Origin: Verrucomicrobia bacterium IMCC26134
GTDB taxonomy: Bacteria > Verrucomicrobiota > Verrucomicrobiia > Opitutales > Opitutaceae
Length of the DNA stretch: 64,000 bases
Assembly (NCBI GenBank): GCA_000972765.1
Contig: CP011265.1
Coordinates: 1,969,501-2,033,500 of the forward strand
Direction: 5' to 3'
In this document: positions 26,864 to 35,618 of the stretch, piece after piece
Layout: the number at the start of each line of letters is the position of its first letter
Position numbering within the stretch: position 1 is the first letter of the stretch
Made by a program: the position numbers and the translations under genes
Notes under the pieces: generated by a model
The model's database searches: none
Seen by the model: the letters and a program-made list of their open reading frames with translations, nothing else
Told to the model about the DNA's origin: nothing

Positions 26864-27340
26864 CTACACCACCTTGCGCCGACGCAAACCGCGCACGCTC
26901 CAGGCGATCAGGCCGAGATTCCCCGCCAAGGCCACACAAGGCTCTCGCGCAATCACACCCAGCGCGATCAAGCACGCACCCAGCGCCAAAAACATAATAT
27001 CCCAAATCTGCCGCGCCCCGACCGCGACTTGGAACCATGCCAGCGCCAACCACACCAGACCACCCGCCGCCAACGAGCCCAGCAGCAGTCTTGCCGCGGT
27101 CTGTGACTGGCCTTCACGCGCAAGCAGCACCGCGAGCAGCCAGAACAACAATTGATTGAACGCGACGAAGCCGACCCCAAGTGCCGTGACTAGTGTGCCG
27201 TTAACTGGATACTGGCCGTTCGCGTCCACCGGCACGCGTGCCGCCAAAGCGCATCCTGAGCAGCAATAGACCGGTTTGTCGGGCGTCACTCGTGCGACGC
27301 GCAACGGCAACCCGCAATGCAGGCAAGTGACGCTAATCAT
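26864..27340 (-). CDS. membrane protein with N-terminal metal-binding CxxC/CCxxC domain
   Basis: From the ATG at 27340 the protein opens with VTCLHCGLPLRVARV and YCCSGCALAARV, matching the cysteine-rich metal-binding domain found before copper-type P1B ATPases (FixI/CcoI-like, PF12156 pattern). Here it is followed by only about four membrane segments (near residues 50-70, 80-105, 113-130 and 132-150) and no ATPase domain. It could be a metal-sensing or donor protein for cytochrome oxidase assembly, but no cco genes are nearby. An upstream ATG at 27397 is less likely. Confidence 0.6.
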   Translation of the reverse strand: MISVTCLHCGLPLRVARVTPDKPVYCCSGCALAARVPVDANGQYPVNGTLVTALGVGFVAFNQLLFWLLAVLLAREGQSQTAARLLLGSLAAGGLVWLALAWFQVAVGARQIWDIMFLALGACLIALGVIAREPCVALAGNLGLIAWSVRGLRRRKVV

Positions 27341-27542
27341 CGTGAGCCTCCTCTGTTGATCAGGCCGGGAAAAGTTCGCGCATTCATAATAACTCACCAG
27401 AGCGATACGTCTTTATGTCTCGGGCAAATGATTTCCACTGGTTCGACCATGACAGACTGATTATGAGCAGTGGAACCTTGTCCACTCCGTCGCGCTTCAG
27501 CTATGGATGCGCGCCATATGGCTCAAACCCCGAATATTACGG

Positions 27543-28568
27543 TTAACTCGTTCCGTCGCGCGGTGCCATACCCAGCTTAATAACCGGAAAAGGCGTTTTC
27601 GCTACGAGCGGCGAGAGCATTCCCGATGAAAGCCTCGTGCCAAGCCCCAGCGGACACCCTCGCAAAAACTCCACCGCCGGCAGCATACGCCCGCCTGGAC
27701 GTTGCAGGCGAAGCACCCGCAATAGACCCTCACCGGTGCCGATCAGCAAGCCGGAGTCATCACTCCCCGCCACCAGACCGGGCTCGGCCGAGCCGGCCAC
27801 GACATCAGCCAAACCGAGTTTCAAGAGCTGGCCCGCAGCGTCTGTCTGTGCTGCCGGCCAGGGGTTTAGGCCGTTGATCCGCGCGGCGAGTGAGGAAGCA
27901 GGTGCAGTGAAATCGAGCACCGCGTCCTCCTTGCCTAGTTTGCGACAAAACGTGGCCGCGCCTTCGTCCTGCGCGATAAAATCTAGGGTGCCGCCGCGTA
28001 GTGCCGGCAGCGCCCTTGAAAGCAGCGGCACGCAGGCGCCGGAGAGCTTTTGCTCGATCTCCAAGGCGGTATCATGGGGGGTGATGTAAACGCTCTCCCG
28101 ATCTGCCACCGGTCCGGCATCGAGCCGGCGAACGATTCGCATCAACGACACGCCAGTTTCCCGCTCACCGCACGCGACCGCGGTCTGGATGGGCGAGGCA
28201 CCACGGTATTTCGGCAACAAAGAGGCATGAAAGTTAAGCGTGCCATAAGGCGGCACCGCTATGAAGTCATCGCGCAGGATGTGACCGTAGGCCATCACCA
28301 AGGCCAGTTCCGGCGTCGAGGCAGCGTAGGCTGCACTCACCTCGGGCGTGAGCTTATCCGGCTGATGAACAGGCAGGCCGCGGGCGAGCGCCCACTGCTT
28401 GATCGCGTTGGCCTGCACTTTCTGACCGCGCCCAGTCGGACGATCCGGCTGGGTATAAACTGCCGTCAGTTGAACCTGTGCGGCCCCGTCCCCCGCCATC
28501 CACTCAAGCAATGGCAGCGCGATGGCATCCGAACCGAAAAAAACTGTGCGCAGAGGCGACGTGGACAT
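27543..28568 (-). CDS. fmt: methionyl-tRNA formyltransferase
   Basis: Fmt formylates initiator Met-tRNA. The sequence has VFFGSDAIALPLLEW at the N-terminus, VYTQPDRPTGRGQK, the catalytic Asn-His-Asp region (LVMAYGHILRDDF, GTLNFHASLLPKYRGASPIQ with the SLLPxYRGxxPI signature) and LDAGPVADRE. The C-terminal OB-like domain begins near residue 210 (INGLNPWPAAQT). The length of 341 is slightly above the usual 310-320. It is divergent from der across 144 bp. No def (peptide deformylase) gene is adjacent, unlike many genomes. Confidence 0.95.
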   Translation of the reverse strand: MSTSPLRTVFFGSDAIALPLLEWMAGDGAAQVQLTAVYTQPDRPTGRGQKVQANAIKQWALARGLPVHQPDKLTPEVSAAYAASTPELALVMAYGHILRDDFIAVPPYGTLNFHASLLPKYRGASPIQTAVACGERETGVSLMRIVRRLDAGPVADRESVYITPHDTALEIEQKLSGACVPLLSRALPALRGGTLDFIAQDEGAATFCRKLGKEDAVLDFTAPASSLAARINGLNPWPAAQTDAAGQLLKLGLADVVAGSAEPGLVAGSDDSGLLIGTGEGLLRVLRLQRPGGRMLPAVEFLRGCPLGLGTRLSSGMLSPLVAKTPFPVIKLGMAPRDGTS

Positions 28569-28712
28569 AACCCGTTAAGCCAGTAGGCTGATATGCCGTT
28601 AAGTAAATAAGTTTACCACCCGAAGAGGCAGTCCGATGATCATTTCAAAACACATGTGCGTCCGGGCTTGTGCCGCCGCCTAGTGCCCCCGTAGACTGCG
28701 AGGTTAAACTCT

Positions 28713-30413
28713 ATGTCACGCATCGTCGCTATCGTCGGACGCCCCAATGTGGGCAAAAGCCGCCTCTTTAATCGGCTTACCCGGTCGCGCATTTCCATCG
28801 TGCATGACCAACCGGGAGTCACTCGCGACGTAGTATCCGCTCAGGTCAAAGACGGGGGCTACACGCTGCTCGACACCGGTGGCTTGGGACTGAAGGGCGG
28901 CGACTCGCCCGCCGAACTCACCGCCGCCTCCGAGCGCCAGGTGGACTTCGCGATGCAATCGTCCGACATCATCCTCTTTGTGATCGATGGTCTCGCCCCG
29001 GTAACCTCCCTCGACGCCAAGATCGCGACGATGCTCCGTCGCGATAAGCGCAACGTCATCCTCGTGCTCAACAAAGCCGACTTCAACGACGACAAGATCG
29101 ACCTCGGGGAAGTTTACCGGCTCGGTTTTGGCGAACCCATCCGTTTCTCCGCCGAACACGGCCGCGGTGAGGCCGACTTGCGCCAGCTCATCGCCAAACG
29201 CCTTGGCGAACTTGAATCCCCTGTCGCCTCCCAGGCCGTCGCCACCTATGCCGCCGGCGAAAACCCCAACTCCGGCGAGCCCTTCGAGGACGACGAAGAC
29301 ACCTCCGGCGACGTTGACGACGGCGAGGCCGACCGCGACACCCGTTCCACTGCGATGGGCGGCGGCAAGGGCCCCACCCCCGAAAAACCCCTCTGCGTCT
29401 GCTTCATCGGCCGGCCCAATGTCGGTAAATCATCCCTCAGCAACCGGCTCCTCGGCAGCGACCGCCTCATCGTCAGCGATGTGCCCGGCACCACCCGCGA
29501 CGCAGTCGAGATCCCCTTCGTGTTCCTCGGTCGCAACCGCAAGGAATACCCCTTCCGCCTCATCGACACCGCTGGTATCAAAGCCCAGACCAAGCTCGCC
29601 TCGCCTGTCGAGTATTTTTCCCGCCTGCGCTCCCTCGATGCCATCCAACGCTGCGACGTGGTTTTCCTCGTGCTCGACGCCATCGACGGCGTGACCTCGC
29701 AGGACAAAGCCATCGCCGGCGAAGCCATCAAGGAGCGCAAACCCGTCATCATTATCGTCAACAAGTGGGACGTGGTGCGCGACGCCTTCAAACGCAAGAT
29801 GGAGCCTGACTGCGCACCCGAGGCAGCCCTCCACGGCTACAAGACCGAGCGTGAATACCGCCTAAAGTATGAGCGCTCGCTGCGCTCCAGCCTTTTTTTC
29901 ACCCCCGGGGCGCCCGTGCTCTTCGTCTCTGCCATGAGCGGCTACGAGGTGGACCGCATGCTCAACGCCGCGGTGCAGCTCAACCGCACACTCGACAAAA
30001 AACTCCCCACCGGCCGCCTCAACGCCCTGCTCGGCTACCTCTGTGATCGCAATCCGCCTCCGGCCATCGGCGGCAAGCGCTTCCGCGTTTACTACGCCAC
30101 GCACACCACGCACCGGCCTTTCCGCATAAAACTTTTCTGCAACCGTGAGGACCGCCTCTCGGAGCAATACCGTCGTTACCTCGAGGCCGGCATGGTCAAG
30201 GAGTTCGGCCTCGACGGCTGCCCGGTTTATTTCGATCTGGTCGGCAAACCCAAGCACGAACCCGGCACCGCCTACTCCGGCAAAGCCGCACTCGAGGCCA
30301 AGCGCCGCGAGGAGTCGGAGCGTCCCGCCTACGTGCCGAAGTGGAAGATCCGTGAAGTCCGCGAGGATGCGGGCATGGGAGAAGCTTTTAAGTATGAAGT
30401 TATCGACGATTGA
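28713..30413 (+). CDS. der: ribosome-assembly GTPase Der (EngA)
   Basis: Der is a 50S-assembly GTPase with two tandem G domains. The first has VGRPNVGKSRLFNRL, a DTGG switch II and NKAD; the second has IGRPNVGKSSLSNRL, IDTAGI and VNKWD. A KH-like domain follows (residues about 410-500). The protein has 566 residues against the usual 440-490. An acidic linker (GEPFEDDEDTSGDVDDGEAD, near residues 190-212) separates the G domains, an insertion follows NKWD, and a basic C-terminal tail is added. GAGGT 8 nt before the ATG is one of the few Shine-Dalgarno-like sites in the window. Confidence 0.95.
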   Translation: MSRIVAIVGRPNVGKSRLFNRLTRSRISIVHDQPGVTRDVVSAQVKDGGYTLLDTGGLGLKGGDSPAELTAASERQVDFAMQSSDIILFVIDGLAPVTSLDAKIATMLRRDKRNVILVLNKADFNDDKIDLGEVYRLGFGEPIRFSAEHGRGEADLRQLIAKRLGELESPVASQAVATYAAGENPNSGEPFEDDEDTSGDVDDGEADRDTRSTAMGGGKGPTPEKPLCVCFIGRPNVGKSSLSNRLLGSDRLIVSDVPGTTRDAVEIPFVFLGRNRKEYPFRLIDTAGIKAQTKLASPVEYFSRLRSLDAIQRCDVVFLVLDAIDGVTSQDKAIAGEAIKERKPVIIIVNKWDVVRDAFKRKMEPDCAPEAALHGYKTEREYRLKYERSLRSSLFFTPGAPVLFVSAMSGYEVDRMLNAAVQLNRTLDKKLPTGRLNALLGYLCDRNPPPAIGGKRFRVYYATHTTHRPFRIKLFCNREDRLSEQYRRYLEAGMVKEFGLDGCPVYFDLVGKPKHEPGTAYSGKAALEAKRREESERPAYVPKWKIREVREDAGMGEAFKYEVIDD

Positions 30414-31305
30414 TTACCGTGGAGCGGCCGCGCTCCGTCTAGAAACCGGCGCACTCGCCCTCGAAGTCACCACGGGAGTGGGACCTCGCATCACCTCGCT
30501 GCGCTCCAAAAAAGGCAAGGCGGGTAATCTGTTTCTAGAGATGCCCGCGGATGAGAAACGCGCAGGTGAACTGCTTCTGCGCGGAGGCCACCGTCTTTGG
30601 CACGCCCCTGAGCATATCGTGCGCACCTACCAGCCCGACGACGAGCCGTGCGCGCTGAAGCCGGTGAAAAACGGCATCGCCCTCGCCCAGCCCACCGAGG
30701 CCAAGACTGGCATCCAGAAGGCGGTTAAAATCGAACTCATCGGCGATCGCACCATCAAGGTCACGCACGCGCTGACCAACCACGGCCTCTGGCCGGTCGA
30801 AACCGCCTGCTGGGCGCTCACCATGTTCCGCGATGGCGGCTACGGCGTGCTGCCGCTTTTCCCCAAGGGCGACCACGCGAGCGGAGATTTGCTGCCCGCT
30901 TATTCGCTCGTGCCCTGGACCTACACCGACCTCTCGCTCGACGGGTGGGACCTCCATCGCGACTACTTCGGCGTGGACGTGCCCGCCTTCGAGATCGCGC
31001 AAAAACTAGGCATCACCGGCTACCCCGGCTGGTCGGCTTACTACTTTGGCGGCACCACTTTTGTGAAGACTGCCAAGATAATCGCCGGCGCGACGTATCC
31101 GGATCGCGGATGTCCCTTCGAGCTGTTCACCAACGGCAAGATGATGGAGCTGGAGACGCTCAGCCCTCTCGTCACTCTCGCCCCCGGCGACTCCGTGCAA
31201 CACGTCGAGCATTGGACCTTGTTCGACGGCTTGAAAGAGCCTTCCACCGACGGCGCCTTCGCCGCCCTCAATGCCGAGGTCGGCAAGTGGCTCAAGGGAC
31301 TTTAA
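30394..31305 (+). CDS. DUF4380-like / aldose-epimerase-like carbohydrate-binding protein
   Basis: This is a 303-residue beta-rich protein. LETGALALEVTTGVGPRITSLRS at the start, LRGGHRLWHAPE around residue 65, VTHALTNHGLWPVETACWAL, DLHRDYFGV and QHVEHWTLFDGL near the end resemble the galactose-mutarotase-like fold of DUF4380 proteins. These cluster with sugar catabolism genes, but the enzymatic function is unknown. The ATG at 30394 lies within the last 20 bp of der in another frame, so it may be coupled to der translation. It is convergent with araD and ends near a shared terminator. Confidence 0.65.
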   Translation: MKLSTIDYRGAAALRLETGALALEVTTGVGPRITSLRSKKGKAGNLFLEMPADEKRAGELLLRGGHRLWHAPEHIVRTYQPDDEPCALKPVKNGIALAQPTEAKTGIQKAVKIELIGDRTIKVTHALTNHGLWPVETACWALTMFRDGGYGVLPLFPKGDHASGDLLPAYSLVPWTYTDLSLDGWDLHRDYFGVDVPAFEIAQKLGITGYPGWSAYYFGGTTFVKTAKIIAGATYPDRGCPFELFTNGKMMELETLSPLVTLAPGDSVQHVEHWTLFDGLKEPSTDGAFAALNAEVGKWLKGL

Positions 31306-31359
31306 GTCCATCACGTGATGCAACCGGCCGATGCCGCCGGTTGCCACCACCCCTAAAGC

Positions 31360-31403
31360 AAAAGACCCGCGACCCGCTTTAATCAGACGGTCGCGGGTCT
31401 TTT
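31360..31403. terminator. bidirectional intrinsic terminator between DUF4380 gene and araD
   Basis: A perfect 15-bp inverted repeat, AAAAGACCCGCGACC and GGTCGCGGGTCTTTT, has a 14-nt loop. The stem is bounded by A and T runs on both strands, so it can serve both converging genes. Confidence 0.9.
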
Positions 31404-31414
31404 CTTATAGCCTT

Positions 31415-32125
31415 TCAGCAATGACCGCCGGGCTGCCCGTAGTAGGCGCCCGGGCCGTGCTTGCGTTTGAAGTGTTTGTCGCGGAGCGAGGACTCGATCA
31501 ACGGCAGGGCAGGTTCGAGCTGGAGCGACATCAGCGCCATGTGCGCGATGCACTCCGCGGCGACGGCGATCTCGACGGCCTTGGCGACCGTCTTGCCCCA
31601 CGTGAAGGGCGCGTGACGATTGACCAGCACGGCCGGAAAATCGGCGGGATCGAGCCCTCGGCTGGCGAAGAGCTCGACGATAACATTACCCGTCTCCCAT
31701 TCGTAGGCTCCGCTGCCGATCTCGGCTGGCGTCATCTTGCGGGTGACCGGTATATTACCGTAGAAATAGTCGGCGTGGGTAGTGCCGAAAATAGGGATCT
31801 CACGACCAGCCTGCGCGAACGCGGTGGCGTGCGACGAGTGGGTGTGCACCACGCCACAAATATCGGGGAACCCGAGGAAGAGCCGTCGGTGCGTGGGGGT
31901 GTCGGACGAGGGGCGCATCGTGCCTTCGACTTGTTTGCCGTCGAGGTCGATGAGGACCATGTCTTCAACCTTGAGATCAACGTAAGCCACGCCGCTGGGC
32001 TTGATCGCAAAAATACCCTTGGCGCGATCAATGGCGGAAGCATTGCCAAAGGTCAGGTTGATCAGGCCGTGCTTTGGCAGGGCAAGGTTGGCTTCGTAGG
32101 CTTCGCGTTTGAGTTCGGTGAACAT
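31415..32125 (-). CDS. araD: L-ribulose-5-phosphate 4-epimerase
   Basis: AraD converts L-ribulose 5-phosphate to D-xylulose 5-phosphate, the last step of L-arabinose entry. Class II aldolase features are clear: GNASAIDR, KPSGVAY, SSDTPTHRRL, the zinc ligands in VVHTHSSHATAFAQ (His-x-His) and a third His in VNRHAPFTWGKT. The C-terminal RKHGPGAYYGQ is typical of AraD. The length of 236 residues is normal. It is the third gene of araB-araA-araD and is followed by a strong bidirectional terminator. Confidence 0.95.
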   Translation of the reverse strand: MFTELKREAYEANLALPKHGLINLTFGNASAIDRAKGIFAIKPSGVAYVDLKVEDMVLIDLDGKQVEGTMRPSSDTPTHRRLFLGFPDICGVVHTHSSHATAFAQAGREIPIFGTTHADYFYGNIPVTRKMTPAEIGSGAYEWETGNVIVELFASRGLDPADFPAVLVNRHAPFTWGKTVAKAVEIAVAAECIAHMALMSLQLEPALPLIESSLRDKHFKRKHGPGAYYGQPGGHC

Positions 32126-32140
32126 AGGAATAAAATTTTA

Positions 32141-32226
32141 AACTACGGAGAGCACGGAGAGACGGAAGAGAGTCTGGAAGCCTGGTCTCGATCGTCTCCT
32201 CCGTAATCTCCGTGTCCTCGTTGGTT
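32141..32226. repeat. imperfect inverted repeat in araA-araD gap (ara hairpin 1)
   Basis: The left arm, AACTACGGAGAGCACGGAGA, and the right arm, CTCCGTAATCTCCGTGTCC with GTTGGTT, can fold into a long imperfect hairpin. The left arm is similar to that of the element at 33787-33860 in the other ara gap, so both appear to belong to one repeat family. Confidence 0.6.
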
Positions 32227-32231
32227 GAAAA

Positions 32232-33746
32232 TTAGGCGCGGAAGCCGTTTTCGAGGTGGTAATACACCTCGTTGCTGCGGAGGTCTTGTTTGAGCTGGGC
32301 GATCCGGGTGTCGGCGTTGATGTGGACGGTCTCGATGCCGGCGATGGTCGCAAAGTCTTCCAGCATCTCGCTGGTGACGCTGTAGCTGTAGCCGGTATGG
32401 TGCGCGCCGCCGGCGAGAATCCAAGACTGGCAGGCGGTCTTGAAGTCGGGTTTGCATTCCCAGACGGCACGGGCAACAGGGAGCTTTTCCATCTTCGGCA
32501 CCTTGACGGCGACGACCTCGTTAATGATGAGACGGAAGCGATTGCCGAGGTGAACGAGCGAGGCGTTGAGGGCCTCCCCGGTGGGTGCGTCGAAGACAAA
32601 GCGGACCGGGTCTTCCTTGCCACCAATGCCAAGCGGGTGAACTTCGACCTTGGGCTTGCCGGACGCGATGGTCGGGCAGATTTCAAGCATGTGGGAGCCG
32701 AGCACCTGGTGCCCCCTGGGCGACATGTGATAAGTGTAGTCCTCCATGAAGGACGTGCCGCCGGGGAGGCCGTGGCCCATGACCTTCATCGCGCGGACGA
32801 GGGCCGAGGTCTTCCAGTCGCCTTCACCGCCGAAGCCGTAGCCTGCCGCCATGAGGCGCTGCGTAGCCATGCCGGGGAGTTGCTTAAGGCCGTGGAGGTC
32901 CTCAAAGGTATCAGTGAAACCCTTCGCGCCGACGGTCTCCAAGAAAGCAGCCATCCCAAGCTCAAGACGGGCGCTGTAACGCAGCTCTTCGTGACGTTTA
33001 CCGCCTTTTTTGAGGGCGGGCGCGACGGCGTAGAGCTTTTCGTAATCAGCACAGAGAACGTTGATGGTCTTGTCGGAAATGGCGTTTACCTGCTGGACAA
33101 GGTCACCCACACCGTAGCCGTTGACCTCGAAGCCGAACTTAATCTCGGAAGCGACCTTGTCGCCTTCGGTGACGGCGACATAGCGCATGTTATCACCAAA
33201 GCGCACGAAGCGGGCGCCCTGCCAGTCATGCCAGGCGTGGGTGGCACGCATCCAGGCGGAAATGCGGTCTTGCACCTCGGAATCGGACCAGTGGCCGACG
33301 ACAACCTTGCGGCCAAGGCGCAGGCGGGTGTGGATAAAACCTGCCTCGCGGTCGCCATGGGCAGCCTGATTGAGATTCATGAAATTCATGTCGATCGTGG
33401 ACCAGGGCAGGTCCCGATTGAACTGGGTATGAAGGTGCAGAAAGGGCTTCTTGAGCGTGGTGAGGCCGCGGATCCACATCTTCGAGGGCGAGAAAGTGTG
33501 CATCCAGAGGATGAGTCCGGCGCATTTGGCATCAGTGTTGGCCTCGATGCATACCTTGGCGATCTGATCGGCGTCCACGAGTAGCGCCTTGAACTTCAAG
33601 GGCAAAGCCAGACGCTTGGAGGCTACAAGACCGTCAACGACGGCCTGTGCGTTGGCTGCGACCTGCTTGAGCGGGCCGGGGCCATAGAGGTGCTGCGAAC
33701 CGCAGACGAACCAGATTTCGGGAGTGGAGAGATTTACGAGTGACAT
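32232..33746 (-). CDS. araA: L-arabinose isomerase
   Basis: AraA interconverts L-arabinose and L-ribulose using Mn2+. [21 protein letters not shown] at the N-terminus, [45 protein letters not shown], and the metal-binding Glu/His residues in [18 protein letters not shown] and MEDYTYHM identify it. The ATG at 33746 gives 504 residues, the usual size, and leaves [13 protein letters not shown] as N-terminus; an upstream ATG at 33800 adds an unlikely extension. It is transcribed between araB and araD, separated from each by about 100-120 bp that contain hairpin repeats. Confidence 0.97.
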   Translation of the reverse strand: MSLVNLSTPEIWFVCGSQHLYGPGPLKQVAANAQAVVDGLVASKRLALPLKFKALLVDADQIAKVCIEANTDAKCAGLILWMHTFSPSKMWIRGLTTLKKPFLHLHTQFNRDLPWSTIDMNFMNLNQAAHGDREAGFIHTRLRLGRKVVVGHWSDSEVQDRISAWMRATHAWHDWQGARFVRFGDNMRYVAVTEGDKVASEIKFGFEVNGYGVGDLVQQVNAISDKTINVLCADYEKLYAVAPALKKGGKRHEELRYSARLELGMAAFLETVGAKGFTDTFEDLHGLKQLPGMATQRLMAAGYGFGGEGDWKTSALVRAMKVMGHGLPGGTSFMEDYTYHMSPRGHQVLGSHMLEICPTIASGKPKVEVHPLGIGGKEDPVRFVFDAPTGEALNASLVHLGNRFRLIINEVVAVKVPKMEKLPVARAVWECKPDFKTACQSWILAGGAHHTGYSYSVTSEMLEDFATIAGIETVHINADTRIAQLKQDLRSNEVYYHLENGFRA

Positions 33747-33786
33747 GGGAGGGAGGAGGGAAAGAAACGAGAGAAACGGAGTTTTT

Positions 33787-33860
33787 AACCACAGAGACAC
33801 AGGGGCACGGAAGTTGGAAACCGAGGATTTTAACCTCTGTGTGTCCGTGCCTTTGTGGTT
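33787..33860. repeat. imperfect inverted repeat in araB-araA gap (ara hairpin 2)
   Basis: AACCACAGAGACACAGGGGC opens the left arm. TCCGTGCC and TTTGTGGTT form the right arm, pairing with GGCACGGA and AACCACA. An internal CCTCTGTGTG can also pair with CACAGAG. The hairpin sits between the araB stop and the araA start and could act in RNA processing or differential expression. Confidence 0.65.
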
Positions 33861-33867
33861 TTAATAA

Positions 33868-35529
33868 TCAGGCGGATTGGGCTGCTTTGATTTCGAGGAG
33901 GTCTTTCATGACGCGGGAGAGATCGGCTGATTTGTTCACGCCGCCAAAGCTGTCGTGAAGCTCGCGGTAGAGCGAGTAGAGTTGATTGTAGACCTTCTGA
34001 TTAGCGGCCTTGGGCTTGTAGGAGACGCCGGCCTTGAGGCGGGTCATCTTTTTCTGCGCGGTTGCAAAATCCGGATGCGCACCGGCCAGCACAGACGCAG
34101 AGAGAGCCGAGCCGAGAGCGCAGGCCTGGGATGAACCGGCGACGAGCATCGTGCAACCGGTGACATCGGCGTAAATCTGCATGAGCATCGGGTTTTTCTC
34201 CGCGATGCCGCCGGCACAGACGACGCGGTCAATGGGCACGCCGTATTGCTTGAAACGCTCGATGATGGCTCGCGCGCCGAACGCGGTGGCTTCGATGAGG
34301 GCGCGGTAGAGCTCGGCCTTGGTCGTGTAGAGCGTGGTGCCCACGGTGAGCCCGGTGAGGAGCTGATCCACGAGAACGGTGCGGTTGCCGTTGTTCCAGT
34401 CGAGCGAGAGCAAACCGGACTGGCCGGGTTTGAGCTTGGCAGCTTCGGCCGTGAGAGTGGCGTGCAGTTTCACATCACCGAGCACGACTTCGACAAACCA
34501 TTTAAAAATGTCGCCCACGGCGGATTGCCCTGCCTCGAGGCCGTAATAGCCCGGGAGAATCGCTCCCTTGACGATACCGCAGATGCCCGGGATATCCGGC
34601 ACGGCTTTGGAGGCCGATACCACTCCGCAATCACAGGTGGAGGTGCCGATGACCTTGACGAGAGTGCCTTCGGCGACGCCCGAGCCGATGGCGCCGTAGT
34701 GCACATCCATCTCGCCGATCGCGATGGCGATGCCGGCGGGTAGACCGAGTTTTTTAGCCCAGGCCGGACAAAGCGTGCCGGCGGAGGCAGTGGCATCGTG
34801 GGCCTTTTCGTAAAGGCGGTCGCGCAAGGCCGCGAGTGCGGGATCAAGCTTGGCAAGAAACTCCTTGTCGGGCAAACCGCCCCAATCGTCGGCGTAGAGA
34901 GCTTTGTGGCCGGCGCAGCAAACGCCGCGTTTGACGGTCTTAGGGTCGGTGACACCGGCGAGCACGGAGGGAATCCAGTCGGCGAGCTCGACCCAGGAAT
35001 ACGCAGCTGTAAAAACTTTAGGGGCAGTGCGACGGCAGTGGAGAATCTTGGCCCAGAACCATTCCGAAGAATAAGTGTTTCCGCACTTGGCGATGAACTG
35101 GGGCCGGATCTTCGCGGCAAGCGCCGTAATCTCCGCCGCTTCCTTTACGCTGGTGTGGTCCTTCCAGAGCCAGCAATGAGCAGCGAGGTTACCCGACCAT
35201 TTTTCATCAAGGGCGAGCGGGGTGTTGCTGGCATCGACCGGAATGGGGCTGGAACCAGTGCTATCGACACCCAGGCCGATGACCTGACGGGCGTCGAAGC
35301 CCTTGGTTTTCTTCGCCTGCGCGAGGGCGAGTTTGATGGATTTCTCCAAGCCGAACAGGTAGTCGGCCGGATTTTGGCGGGCGAGGTGGTGATCCTTGGG
35401 ATCGAGCAGCACGCCTTGGTGGCCGCTGGGATAGTTGACGACTCCGGTGCCGAGCTCGGCGCCGTCCTTGCAGCGAACAACGAGCGCGCGGACTGAGTTG
35501 GTGCCGTAATCAATGCCGATGGTGAACAT
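33868..35529 (-). CDS. araB: L-ribulokinase
   Basis: AraB phosphorylates L-ribulose. It is an FGGY-family kinase of 553 residues. The N-terminal phosphate motif is TIGIDYGTNSVRALVV. VIGLGVDSTGSSPIPVD, WKDHTS, and YSSEWFWAKILH in the substrate domain follow. The C-terminal ATP-binding block is VVCAGGIAEKNPMLMQIYADVTG, with ACALGSALSA. It is the first gene of the ara operon and is divergent from a LacI-family regulator across 89 bp, which must hold the promoter and probably the operator. Confidence 0.95.
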   Translation of the reverse strand: MFTIGIDYGTNSVRALVVRCKDGAELGTGVVNYPSGHQGVLLDPKDHHLARQNPADYLFGLEKSIKLALAQAKKTKGFDARQVIGLGVDSTGSSPIPVDASNTPLALDEKWSGNLAAHCWLWKDHTSVKEAAEITALAAKIRPQFIAKCGNTYSSEWFWAKILHCRRTAPKVFTAAYSWVELADWIPSVLAGVTDPKTVKRGVCCAGHKALYADDWGGLPDKEFLAKLDPALAALRDRLYEKAHDATASAGTLCPAWAKKLGLPAGIAIAIGEMDVHYGAIGSGVAEGTLVKVIGTSTCDCGVVSASKAVPDIPGICGIVKGAILPGYYGLEAGQSAVGDIFKWFVEVVLGDVKLHATLTAEAAKLKPGQSGLLSLDWNNGNRTVLVDQLLTGLTVGTTLYTTKAELYRALIEATAFGARAIIERFKQYGVPIDRVVCAGGIAEKNPMLMQIYADVTGCTMLVAGSSQACALGSALSASVLAGAHPDFATAQKKMTRLKAGVSYKPKAANQKVYNQLYSLYRELHDSFGGVNKSADLSRVMKDLLEIKAAQSA

Positions 35530-35618
35530 GGGTATAAGAGCGGGGTTTTAAGAACAAAGTCACATTGAGGCCAACAAGACGACTGGTAAACCAACGCGAT
35601 ACTTGACAGTAATGCGAA
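35530..35618. promoter_or_regulatory. divergent araB / lacI-type regulator control region
   Basis: This 89-bp gap must contain both promoters. The only dyad I see is TGGTAAACCA (arms TGGT/ACCA, 2-nt centre), which is weak but shares the AAAC core of LacI-type operators. On the minus strand, TTGTTG and TTCTTA with 17-bp spacing is a poor sigma-70-like match for araB. Confidence 0.35.

Noticed and set aside
32256-33584. 442-codon antisense open frame opposite araA
   Set aside because: Same composition artefact; araA on the minus strand is unambiguous.
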